In this document: positions 1 through 6,829 of the stretch, one piece after another | How positions within the stretch are numbered: position 1 is the first letter of the stretch | Layout: the number at the start of each line of letters is the position of its first letter | Source: an uncultured Desulfobacterium sp. | GTDB lineage: Bacteria > Desulfobacterota > Desulfobacteria > Desulfobacterales > Desulfobacteraceae | Length of the DNA: 8,154 nucleotides | NCBI GenBank assembly: GCA_937124525.1 | Contig: CAKZLA010000382.1 | Coordinates: forward strand, 1-8,154 | Direction: 5' to 3' | Program-made: the position numbers and the translations under genes | The notes under the pieces: generated by a model | Database searches by the model: none | Told to the model about the DNA's origin: nothing | The model's input: the letters and a program-made list of their open reading frames with translations, nothing else

Positions 1-12
1 ATCCCAAAAGTA

Positions 13-73
13 CTTTACACTTTTTAAAAGACGCACCCCTTAAAATTGGCAGTCACCTTGTGAAAGTGTAAAG
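13..73. repeat. 11-bp perfect inverted repeat upstream of tatA
   Basis: CTTTACACTTT at 13-23 and its exact reverse complement AAAGTGTAAAG at 63-73 are separated by 39 bases. The repeat lies about 90 bp before the tatA start. It could be an operator for a dimeric regulator or the base of a hairpin at the end of an upstream transcript outside the window. There is no T-run directly after the right arm, so an intrinsic terminator is not supported. The function is unknown. Confidence 0.45.
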
Positions 74-164
74 CAGGAATGAAGGATGCCTATATTTCCT
101 TTATATTACCATTTGGTATCCCTATGGGGAAACCTTTGGCTAAACCCAGACACAGGAGTTCGCT

Positions 165-356
165 ATGATTGGTGGAATTGGCATGCCAGAGCTGATAATT
201 ATCCTTGTAATTATTTTAATCATTTTTGGTGCAGGGAAATTGCCTGAAATTGGGGCGGGCATTGGAAAAGGCATTAAAAACTTTAAGAAAGCCACAAAAG
301 AAGTTGAAACAGATGACAAAGAACCAGAAAAATTGGATAATGATTTTAAATCATAA
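165..356 (+). CDS. tatA: Sec-independent protein translocase subunit TatA
   Basis: TatA/E-type component of the twin-arginine translocase, which exports folded proteins across the cytoplasmic membrane. The 63-residue product has the family layout: a short N-terminus with GMPEL, one hydrophobic helix at about residues 8-23, the FGAGKLPE hinge, an amphipathic Lys-rich helix (about 27-45) and an acidic, charged tail. The length is typical of short TatA proteins. The start at 165 has a good ribosome binding site, AGGAG at 154-158; a second ATG at 183 would lose the conserved first residues and lacks a spaced site. No tatB or tatC is in the window, so this looks like a single-gene unit, common in Desulfobacterota. 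TatE or a TatB-like role cannot be excluded from sequence alone. Confidence 0.93.
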   Translation: MIGGIGMPELIIILVIILIIFGAGKLPEIGAGIGKGIKNFKKATKEVETDDKEPEKLDNDFKS

Positions 357-579
357 CCAGCACATCTGCCACTGCCAACCCTTTTAAAAGCGCCATCAAT
401 TATCCCCACGATGCACAATCCCCGTGACTTCACTCTTGTCAACTCAGGATATCAAATCCGGGATCATACCGGGTCTCCATCCTGAGTGAAATCAAGGGGA
501 TAAAAATTATCATATCACGAGTTTCGCTACGATATCCATTTTACAAATAATTTGTGTAGGTTTTGGCATACTTATAAAA
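357..579. other. Non-coding gap after tatA with a candidate hairpin at 442-487
   Basis: No open frame with a plausible start was found here. ACTCAGGAT at 442-450 and its reverse complement ATCCTGAGT at 479-487 form a 9-bp inverted repeat. Two CCGG copies lie inside it (about 458-461 and 469-472) and could pair as an inner stem. No T-run follows, so this is not a clear intrinsic terminator. The rest shows no recognisable element. Confidence 0.35.
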
Positions 580-619
580 CAATATTGTAATATAGCGCCC
601 CTTGAATATTACAATATTG
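580..619. repeat. 14-bp perfect inverted repeat upstream of glnD
   Basis: CAATATTGTAATAT at 580-593 is the exact reverse complement of ATATTACAATATTG at 606-619, with a 12-base spacer (594-605) richer in G and C. The dyad ends 25 bp before the GTG at 645 and about 130 bp before the more likely glnD start. Symmetry and placement suit a regulator operator, or a strong RNA hairpin in the glnD leader. No T-run follows it. No known regulator consensus is claimed. Confidence 0.6.
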
Positions 620-752
620 AAATTAATAGCGACCAAAACATCCAGTGGGTGCATTCCCAGGCCACACTTCCAATGGCATTTCATTTGCATTACTATCAGC
701 TATTCAGGGGAATGGGCAAAATAGAGCCCAAACCTCTAACCAGAAACCAATT

Positions 753-3395
753 ATGACAGTGGACGCCATGAAAAATGAGACCGACGCCAGCGCATTGATC
801 CAGAAAAGAGATCTATTGATCAAAAATTTTCTGAAACACAAAGAACCCCAGTTTCTGGAATCCTTTGCCGGAATTCTGGACGAATATTTCCAGTCCGCCC
901 TGGGAAAGAGTGATGCGGCAGCTACCATGACCTCCCAGGGGAATCCCGTAGCTCTGGTGGCATTGGGCGGCTATGGCCGCCAGGAACAATGCGTTCATTC
1001 CGACGTGGATCTGCTCCTCTTATTTGAAAAAAAAGTCTCCCAGGAGACAGAACAACTGATAAAGGACCTCCTGTACCCCCTGTGGGACATCCGCCTTGAA
1101 ACCGGATATGCCGTCAGAACCATTAAGGAGTGCCTGGGTATGGCATGGGATCAATTTGACATCCTCACCACCATGTTGGATGCCCGGTTCATCTGCGGCG
1201 CATCCCCCATCTTTTTAATGCTGCGGGAAAAATTCAGAAAAAAACTATTATCCCGGTACCAGGGAAAAAGCCTGAACCGTTTAGTTGAAAACGGCAGCCA
1301 GCGTCACCAGGATTTTGGTGATTCCACCTACCTCATTGAACCCAATTTAAAATCCGGCCATGGGGGGTTACGCGACTACCACACCCTGTTGTGGTATGCC
1401 CGCATCAAGGAAGACATACGCTGTAGAAGGGATTTGGAGCGCAACGGATTTTTATCCCACGAAGAGTACGAAACCCTTGAGGAGGCATTGGCCTTTATCT
1501 GGAACATCAGAAATCGACTCCACTACATCACCGGCAGAAAATGTGATCAGCTCCATTTTGAACACCAGGTGGAAGTGGCAAAGTTATTGGGCTTTAAGGG
1601 CAAACACCGTCACCAGGGAGTGGAAAGCTTCATGGGAGAGCTCCATGCAAAAATGGATTTTCTTAAACAGACCAATCAGCGGGTCACAGAAACCATTTTG
1701 TTAGATAAGCGGGGAAAACGCTTCTCCTTTCCAGCCAGACCCACCCCCACACCGGGCATTCAGCTCCAACGGCGGCGTCTGGAATTTTCTTCCATCAAGG
1801 ACATTCCCAAAAACCCTTCCCTGCTACTAAAAATTTTTGTGGAAAGTGGACGGTCCAGGACCCCCCTTTCCATCGAATCCAGAAGAATTGTGGGAGAATT
1901 TGTCCATTTGGTGGATGATAAATTTCGAAGAAATCCGGCCCATGTGAAAGATTTTGAAAAAACCCTGGCCGCTTCCTTCTGGGAGTTCAATGTCCTCAAC
2001 GTCATGCTTTCCACCGGGCTTCTGGTTAAATTTATCCCTGAATTTTCCAGGCTTATCCATAAAATTCAATACAATCAATACCATCTCTTTCCCGTGGACA
2101 AACACTCCATACGATGCGTCCAGGAGATCAATAGCCTTAAAAAAATAAAAAAAAATGACCCCAGGAGTGTTTTTTACAACACCATTCATAAAGAGGTCCG
2201 GAATCGAAGGAATCTGTTAATGGCAGCCCTTCTCCATGACATCGGTAAAGGGGACCCGACCAGGGAGCATTCCCGCAAAGGCGCAGAGATCACCGAAAAA
2301 ATCCTCAAGCGCTTTGGCTACCCCCAGACAGATATAGAAGAGATCTGTTTTCTCATTGAACACCATCTATTCCTCATTAAAATCGCCACCCGTCGGGATA
2401 TCAGCGATGAGGAAACCGTTGTTCTATGCGCCCACAAAATAAACCGGGTGGGACGCTTGAGAATGCTCTATCTTCTCACCGTGGCCGATTCCCGGGCCAC
2501 CGGCCCCAAAGCCTGGAATGAGTGGACGGAAAACCTGCTCAAGGAGCTTTTCCTGAAAACAATAGGGATTTTAAAAAAGGGGGAACTGGCCTCCCGGAGG
2601 GCCGCCAAAACCATTCAAAAGAAAAAAGCAAATGTGATGGCCCTTAAAAAGCCATCATGGGATGAGAATACCCTGGCCCAGGCACTGGATTCCATGGCCC
2701 ATCGCTATCTGCTCTATGTTTCCCCGGAAGAAATCATTGAACACCTTGACCTACATAAAAAACTCGGGGATAATACCTTTTTGTGGAAAATAAAAAAGGC
2801 AGGGGATGCCGACATACGAACCATTGCCATCTGCGGAAAAGATACCCCGGGATTTTTCTTTAAACTTGCCGGTGTGTTCTTCCTTAATGGTTTGAACATT
2901 GTGGGCTCCCAGGCATACGCCTGGGGAAACAACACTGCCTTGGACATTTTTAATGTCATGCCCCCAAGGGACCGGCTCTTTGAAACAGAAAAATGGGAAA
3001 AAGCAAAAAAGGATCTGCATCTTGCCATTGCAGATGATTGTTTTCTTAATCGATTAAAAAAGAAACTGCCTGAAACACTGACACTTTCATCGGGCCAGGC
3101 CCCCATCCCCAATCGTGTGAAAATTGACAACGAAACCTCCAGTTTTTTCACCATTATTGAAGTCTTTACCTATGATTTTCCCGGCCTTCTTTTTGCCATC
3201 ACCCATGCCCTGTTTCTCCAGGGCCTGGATGTGAGGATTGCCATGGCAGCGACCAAGGTGGATCAGGTGGTGGATGTTTTTTATGTCAAAACCCTTCATG
3301 ATGAGAAACTCATAGAGCCCCATGGCATTGAGTCCACAAAACTGGCCATCCTCAACGCGCTTCCAGAGCTTATCCTTGAAAAGGAGCCTATCTGA
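753..3395 (+). CDS. glnD: Bifunctional [protein-PII] uridylyltransferase / uridylyl-removing enzyme GlnD
   Basis: GlnD senses glutamine in the cytoplasm. It attaches UMP to PII (GlnB) when glutamine is low and removes it when glutamine is high. From the ATG at 753 the product is 880 residues, close to E. coli GlnD (890). Domains in order: nucleotidyltransferase with GGYGRQ at about residue 72 and the catalytic DVD at 84-86; a GlnE-like linker with GHGGLRDYH; an HD hydrolase domain with LLHDIGKGD (His495-Asp496); and two C-terminal ACT domains starting near 687 and 799, which sense glutamine. The frame stays open upstream to a GTG at 645, but those extra 36 residues are Gln/Asn/Ser-rich and not family-like. 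None of the candidate starts (645, 753, 768) has a clear ribosome binding site, so the exact start is uncertain. It lies 190 bp before glnB, its substrate. Confidence 0.96.
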   Translation: MTVDAMKNETDASALIQKRDLLIKNFLKHKEPQFLESFAGILDEYFQSALGKSDAAATMTSQGNPVALVALGGYGRQEQCVHSDVDLLLLFEKKVSQETEQLIKDLLYPLWDIRLETGYAVRTIKECLGMAWDQFDILTTMLDARFICGASPIFLMLREKFRKKLLSRYQGKSLNRLVENGSQRHQDFGDSTYLIEPNLKSGHGGLRDYHTLLWYARIKEDIRCRRDLERNGFLSHEEYETLEEALAFIWNIRNRLHYITGRKCDQLHFEHQVEVAKLLGFKGKHRHQGVESFMGELHAKMDFLKQTNQRVTETILLDKRGKRFSFPARPTPTPGIQLQRRRLEFSSIKDIPKNPSLLLKIFVESGRSRTPLSIESRRIVGEFVHLVDDKFRRNPAHVKDFEKTLAASFWEFNVLNVMLSTGLLVKFIPEFSRLIHKIQYNQYHLFPVDKHSIRCVQEINSLKKIKKNDPRSVFYNTIHKEVRNRRNLLMAALLHDIGKGDPTREHSRKGAEITEKILKRFGYPQTDIEEICFLIEHHLFLIKIATRRDISDEETVVLCAHKINRVGRLRMLYLLTVADSRATGPKAWNEWTENLLKELFLKTIGILKKGELASRRAAKTIQKKKANVMALKKPSWDENTLAQALDSMAHRYLLYVSPEEIIEHLDLHKKLGDNTFLWKIKKAGDADIRTIAICGKDTPGFFFKLAGVFFLNGLNIVGSQAYAWGNNTALDIFNVMPPRDRLFETEKWEKAKKDLHLAIADDCFLNRLKKKLPETLTLSSGQAPIPNRVKIDNETSSFFTIIEVFTYDFPGLLFAITHALFLQGLDVRIAMAATKVDQVVDVFYVKTLHDEKLIEPHGIESTKLAILNALPELILEKEPI

Positions 3396-3527
3396 CCCCC
3401 ACGGAGACAACAATCCAATCGGGGCTATAACTCAACTTTCAGGTTGGATAAATCCGGGAGGGCAGCACGCAAAATTGCGCCACAACAAACAATGAAAATG
3501 CTGGAGATACCGTGCGGGGTTTTGATT

Positions 3528-3924
<397 letters not shown>

Positions 3925-3995
3925 ACCACAGCCCAACTCCAGCACAGCAAAAACAGGGCCAGCAGGCATTAAAACCTTTCTGGACGAATGTTTAT

Positions 3996-4114
3996 TTGGA
4001 CTTGACCACAACATTCAGGAGTGTGTCAAGCTGAGGGGTTGAACTCAATCCTTTGTTCAACACTGAGCCCGTTGTCACGCCAATTGTAAAAAAGTCCAAT
4101 GTTGTGATCAATCC
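3996..4114 (+). promoter_or_regulatory. Structured leader of glnA with alternative pairings
   Basis: The 211-bp glnB-glnA gap has no gene but strong dyad structure. TTGGACTT (3996-4003) is complementary to AAGTCCAA (4092-4099). The overlapping segment 3998-4015 is nearly complementary to 4098-4114 (the ACAACATT core pairs with AATGTTGT). The two pairings share bases, so they exclude each other. Between them GTTGAAC (4038-4044) and GTTCAAC (4055-4061) form a 7-bp stem with a 10-base loop. The right arm ends about 21 bp before the glnA start, next to its AAGGA ribosome site (about 4124-4128). This could control read-through or translation of glnA. The match to any known RNA family is not established. 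Confidence 0.4.
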
Positions 4115-4135
4115 GCTTATTTTAAGGAAAACAAA

Positions 4136-4870
4136 ATGACACCAGAACAAATCATTTCAAAAATCAAAGAAGAAAAGATCAGGGTCATTGATATCCGTTA
4201 CATGGATTTTCCGGGCACCTGGCAGCATTTTACTGTACCGGCATGCGAAGTAACCGAATCCTCCTTTGAGGACGGATTTGGATTTGACGGCTCCAGCATG
4301 CGGGCATGGCAGAACATTGACAATAGCGACATGGTGGTGGTGCCAGACCCTGGCACAGCCAGGATGGACCCCTTTTTTGAAGAACCCACCCTGGTGCTCC
4401 TGGGGGACATAAAAGACCCCATCACTGGAGAACCTTACAGCCGGGACCCCCGTTACATTGCCCGGAAGACCGAACAATACATTAAAAGCACGGGTATTGG
4501 CGACACAATTTTTGTGGGACCGGAACCGGAATTCTTTATTTTTAATAACATCCGATTTGCCTCGGAAAACAATGCCGCCTTCTATGAGATTGATTCCGAT
4601 GAAGGCATCTGGAACTCAGGTCGGGAAGAGATACCCAACACCGGGTATAAAATTCGGCATAAACATGGATACTTTCCCCTGCCCCCTGCGGATAAATACC
4701 AGGACATGAGAACAGAGATGATGCTTACCCTGGAGGATATGGGCATAGAAATGGAGTGCCAGCACCATGAGGTGGCCACAGGAGGGCAGTCTGAAATTGA
4801 CCTGAAATACAACACACTGCTCCAAATGGGTGATACCCTTGCCTGGTTTAAATATGTTCTAAAAAATGTG
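4136..4870 (+). CDS. glnA: Glutamine synthetase type I, truncated by the junction
   Basis: Makes glutamine from glutamate, ammonia and ATP. About 242 N-terminal residues remain of a protein usually near 470. Visible are the beta-grasp domain with GFGFDGSS, the metal-binding PEPEFF segment, and HHEVATGGQSEID, the central active-site block. The start at 4136 is preceded by AAGGA. Family sequence continues to about LKNV and then stops; the following residues (LKFFWVSLTSCKV...) do not fit glutamine synthetase and are ciliate DNA read in frame to a TAA at 4952-4954. The C-terminal half, including the adenylylation Tyr loop, is missing. This is an interrupted copy made by the join, not evidence of a natural short GlnA. 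Confidence 0.93.
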
Positions 4871-4880
4871 GTTCTGAAGT
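4862..4880. other. Bacterium-to-ciliate sequence junction
   Basis: To the left, GlnA coding sequence of balanced composition is intact. To the right the sequence becomes extremely AT-rich, GlnA similarity ends and a minus-strand frame with ciliate codon use opens. The exact joint cannot be fixed because AAAAAATGTGG at 4861-4871 fits both sides. Such short shared sequence is typical of amplification or assembly chimeras. No transposon end, integrase or target duplication is visible. Confidence 0.85.
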
Positions 4881-5237
4881 TTTTTTGGGTAAGTTTAACA
4901 AGCTGCAAAGTTTGGAATATTTACCATTTTTGTTATATTTTTAACCAAAAATAATATTTTGATCTTCTTATTTTTATTCAATTTATAATTGTCCATAAAT
5001 ATCTTCACCAACAATTTCTAATATAAATTTACAAAATTTTTATTCTTCTTACTTCTCAAATTGCAACTAAACATCTTTATAAATACTTTAAAAAAATTCA
5101 CCTTAACATATATCAAATCAATCATTAATCTAAGGAAAAACAAATTAATTATAAACATATCATCTTCCTATTAACTTTATTTCTTTTGACAAACTATTAT
5201 AAGTAGATATCTAAAAAGTTAAATACCATCTATACAT
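4866..5237 (-). CDS. Unknown ciliate protein, C-terminally truncated at the junction
   Basis: I do not recognise the product. From the ATG at 5237-5235 the frame runs about 124 codons, up to the junction. It is open only if TAA/TAG are sense (Gln) and two TGAs (5162-5160, 5120-5118) are also sense. The frame has the G-rich first codon positions and mixed D/E/Q/G/K/P content expected of a real gene, unlike its neighbouring frames, which are monotonous I/K/N/F. It begins MYRWYLTFQI, with one TGG Trp codon, and includes a Q/E-rich stretch and KFILEIVGEDIYGQ. The two TGA sites sit in GR-x-YVY and ND-x-FDI, where Arg would look natural. The start could lie upstream if an intron is present. Confidence 0.5.
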
Positions 5238-5545
5238 ATTAATTTCAATCCAAAATAATTTATAATTTAATATAAATATAAAGCTACTTTATTTAAACTT
5301 ATTAATAAAGTAAAACTTTGATTCATACTAAAAACTATCCAATTCATTAATATTTTTATTAATGGAAAAAAAACTCTATTATAAATACTAATTTTTAAAT
5401 ATCTAAGTTTTATCAGCTAAAGATTAATAATTTTAATTTTTAATTTTCTAATAGAATAGTTAACTATATAAAAAAGTACATATTGTTAATATAATACAAG
5501 TGTATACAATATGTCATAATTTTAACATTATAATTATTTTATAAT
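5238..5545. other. AT-rich intergenic region in the ciliate part
   Basis: About 308 bp between the ATG of the truncated unknown gene and the tandem stop of the ACP-like gene. Several frames are open if all three stops are sense, but composition is monotonous (I, N, K, L, F, Y) and no motif is seen. It should hold the 3' end of the ACP-like gene and the promoter of the next gene. A small exon cannot be excluded. Confidence 0.4.
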
Positions 5546-5548
5546 TTA

Positions 5549-5851
5549 TTAACAATTTGGTAATTGTTTATATGTTGATTTAAAATCTTCTATTTATTCT
5601 ATATAATTTATGAAATGTTTAGGTTTTCTAAAAATCATTAAGTTTTCGGCAGGAATATGATAACCAAGATCTTGTTCAATATTCATAGCAATTTCTACCA
5701 TATCAAATTTGTCTAAACCATGATTAGATAATTCCGAATCTTCATTTAAATCGTTATGTTAAGTTGTTAAGAAATAGTTCTTAATTGTCTTAAAGACATA
5801 CTATTATATTTATACTCAATTATTAGTCTAAATAGACTATTAAGAAACCAT
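5549..5851 (-). CDS. Acyl-carrier-protein-like protein lacking the phosphopantetheine serine
   Basis: The core reads NEDSELSNHGLDKFDMVEIAM, followed by NIEQDLGYHIPAE, matching acyl carrier proteins (GLDSLDxVEIxMxIExxFxxxIPxE), most like mitochondrial ACP/NDUFAB1. The carrier Ser of the DSL motif is Lys here (AAA at 5710-5708), so it should not carry 4'-phosphopantetheine; a structural role, as for ACPs in complex I or with LYR proteins, is an inference. The frame ends in tandem TAA TAA (5551-5546) just after the expected C-terminal helix; two TAA codons inside read as Gln. The N-terminus is unresolved. One option is the ATG at 5851 with an in-frame TGA (5818-5816) and a 15-nt intron. Another is the ATG at 5859, opening with MIRWFLNSLFR like a mitochondrial presequence, which would need a different intron to reach the ACP frame. 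Confidence 0.68.
5801..5815 (-). other. Candidate 15-nt spliceosomal intron in the ACP-like gene
   Basis: On the minus strand this is GTATAAATATAATAG: starts GTA, ends TAG, exactly 15 nt. That is the size of the minute introns known in heterotrich ciliates such as Stentor. Removal keeps frame and deletes five residues read as VQIQQ. Because 15 is a multiple of three and TAA/TAG are sense here, the frame does not require splicing, so support is modest. Confidence 0.3.
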
Positions 5852-5859
5852 CTAATCAT

Positions 5860-5974
5860 TTTAATCTTTCTTTTCTACTTCTCCAAACATTCTACCTTAA
5901 ACCCTAATTAATTCTTTTCCAAATCTATTTTAATTCCATAATAACTTTGATAAACTTTTAAACATTATAATATA
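5860..5974. promoter_or_regulatory. Divergent intergenic region between ACP-like gene and plus-strand gene
   Basis: About 115 bp separates the possible ACP-like start (5851 or 5859, minus strand) from the ATG at 5975 (plus strand), so both promoters should be here. The sequence is AT-rich and I see no specific element that can be named. Confidence 0.3.
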
Positions 5975-6811
5975 ATGATTTGAAAATTATATTAAAAAAT
6001 ATCAAACTCTAATAAAATAATAAATAACTTACTAGATCTTAAAAGTCCTTATAACATAAAACTAGACCAAAAAAATGAAGAATTTACAAAAAAGCTAAAA
6101 GAAAGTATAATTTCATTAGGTTCATATAGTGATTCAATAGGTAATAAGTAAAGTGTAGATATGATAACTTAAACGATTAATAAAAGAGATAAAGTAAAAT
6201 CATCAAATACATAAATTCTATTATAAGAGAATATAGAAGAATTGCTTAATGTAATTTTCTATAACTTGATTTAAGATAAGCAAACAGATCATGTACTTTT
6301 TAATGATAAAGTTTAAGTTTTATTTTTAAAATATTTTAACCATTATGGATTCAATACATTAACTTATTCAGATTTTGATGATTTATAAGAAAAGGAATGA
6401 AAATCTTGAAAAAATATAAGTGCCATTTACTTTAAAATTACATAAGAGTTTCTTACTTAAAAAAACTATTAAGACCAAGTTAAATGATTAATAAAAATTG
6501 CAGAATTTTATTAATCTGTTTTAATAGTTAATGAGACTCAATTATTATATAATAATAAAGAATTACCAAGTTTTTGAAAAGTATTATTAGATACAAACAT
6601 TTTAAACGATTAATAAACAGAACTAATAACTATATATGATTTTTATTAACCTTAGAACTTTTTAACAGGATGCTTTTCTATTTTGGATAATTTTAACTAA
6701 GAAGTCCTAGATAATATTATTAAGATTTAGAGTGTTTTTTTATGTTCTTCTATATCATCATAGATAGATGCTTCAGTTAACTTTATTGAAAAGTAAAAAA
6801 TTAAAGATTAA
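5975..6811 (+). CDS. Unknown ciliate protein, about 278 residues, with five in-frame TGA codons
   Basis: I do not recognise the family. The frame opens at the ATG at 5975 and closes at tandem TAA TAG (6809-6814). It contains many TAA/TAG codons read as Gln and five TGAs at 5981, 6398, 6407, 6485 and 6575 (codons 3, 142, 145, 171, 201). The translation is protein-like throughout, with segments such as KNEEFTKKLKESIISLGSYS, ENIEELLNVIFYNLIQDKQT and TELITIYDFYQPQNFLTG, and is probably mainly helical. The N-terminus, MI-x-KLYQKIS, could be a mitochondrial presequence if TGA is basic. The TGA contexts (QEKE-x-KS-x-KN, QVK-x-LIKIAEF, PSF-x-KVLLD) suit Arg better than Trp. There is only one AGA Arg and no TGG. 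It converges on the thiolase gene. An earlier in-frame TAA at 6794 could instead be the end. Confidence 0.6.
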
Positions 6812-6829
6812 TAGAATTTATAATTTTTA
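6812..6829. other. Twelve-bp convergent gap between tandem stop codons
   Basis: The plus-strand gene ends TAA TAG (6809-6814) and the thiolase ends TAA TAA (6832-6827 on the minus strand). Only 12 bp (6815-6826) lie between the two tandem stops. If TGA were the real stop, the two genes would read into each other's coding ends (plus strand to about 6841, minus strand to about 6777). The 3' untranslated regions must therefore be very short or overlap. Confidence 0.6.

Noticed and set aside
645..752. GTG at 645 as the glnD start
   Set aside because: No ribosome binding site, low-complexity non-family residues, and close to the 14-bp dyad; the ATG at 753 gives the family length. Not fully excluded.
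3413..3449. ATCCAA / TTGGAT inverted repeat after glnD
   Set aside because: Only 6 bp with a 25-base spacer and no T-run; too weak to call a terminator.
3450..3520. Possible sigma-54 promoters (GCACG...TTGC near 3465-3480; TGG...GTGC near 3502-3515) before glnB
   Set aside because: The spacing between the GG-like and GC elements is off by one or more bases in each case and the -24 GG is imperfect.
4878..4889. T-run followed by GGG at the junction resembling a telomere repeat
   Set aside because: Only a single TTTTTTTGGG, not an array, and wrong spacing for G4T3; also it lies within the minus-strand coding frame.
4871..4954. Continuation of the glnA frame to a TAA at 4952-4954, giving a 272-residue protein
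   Set aside because: The last ~28 residues have no glutamine synthetase features and lie on the ciliate side of the join; they are read-through of foreign sequence.
4870..5326. Second minus-strand open frame starting at an ATG at 5326-5324
   Set aside because: Open only because TAA/TAG are sense; its residues are monotonous I/K/N/F/L, unlike the neighbouring frame chosen for the gene.
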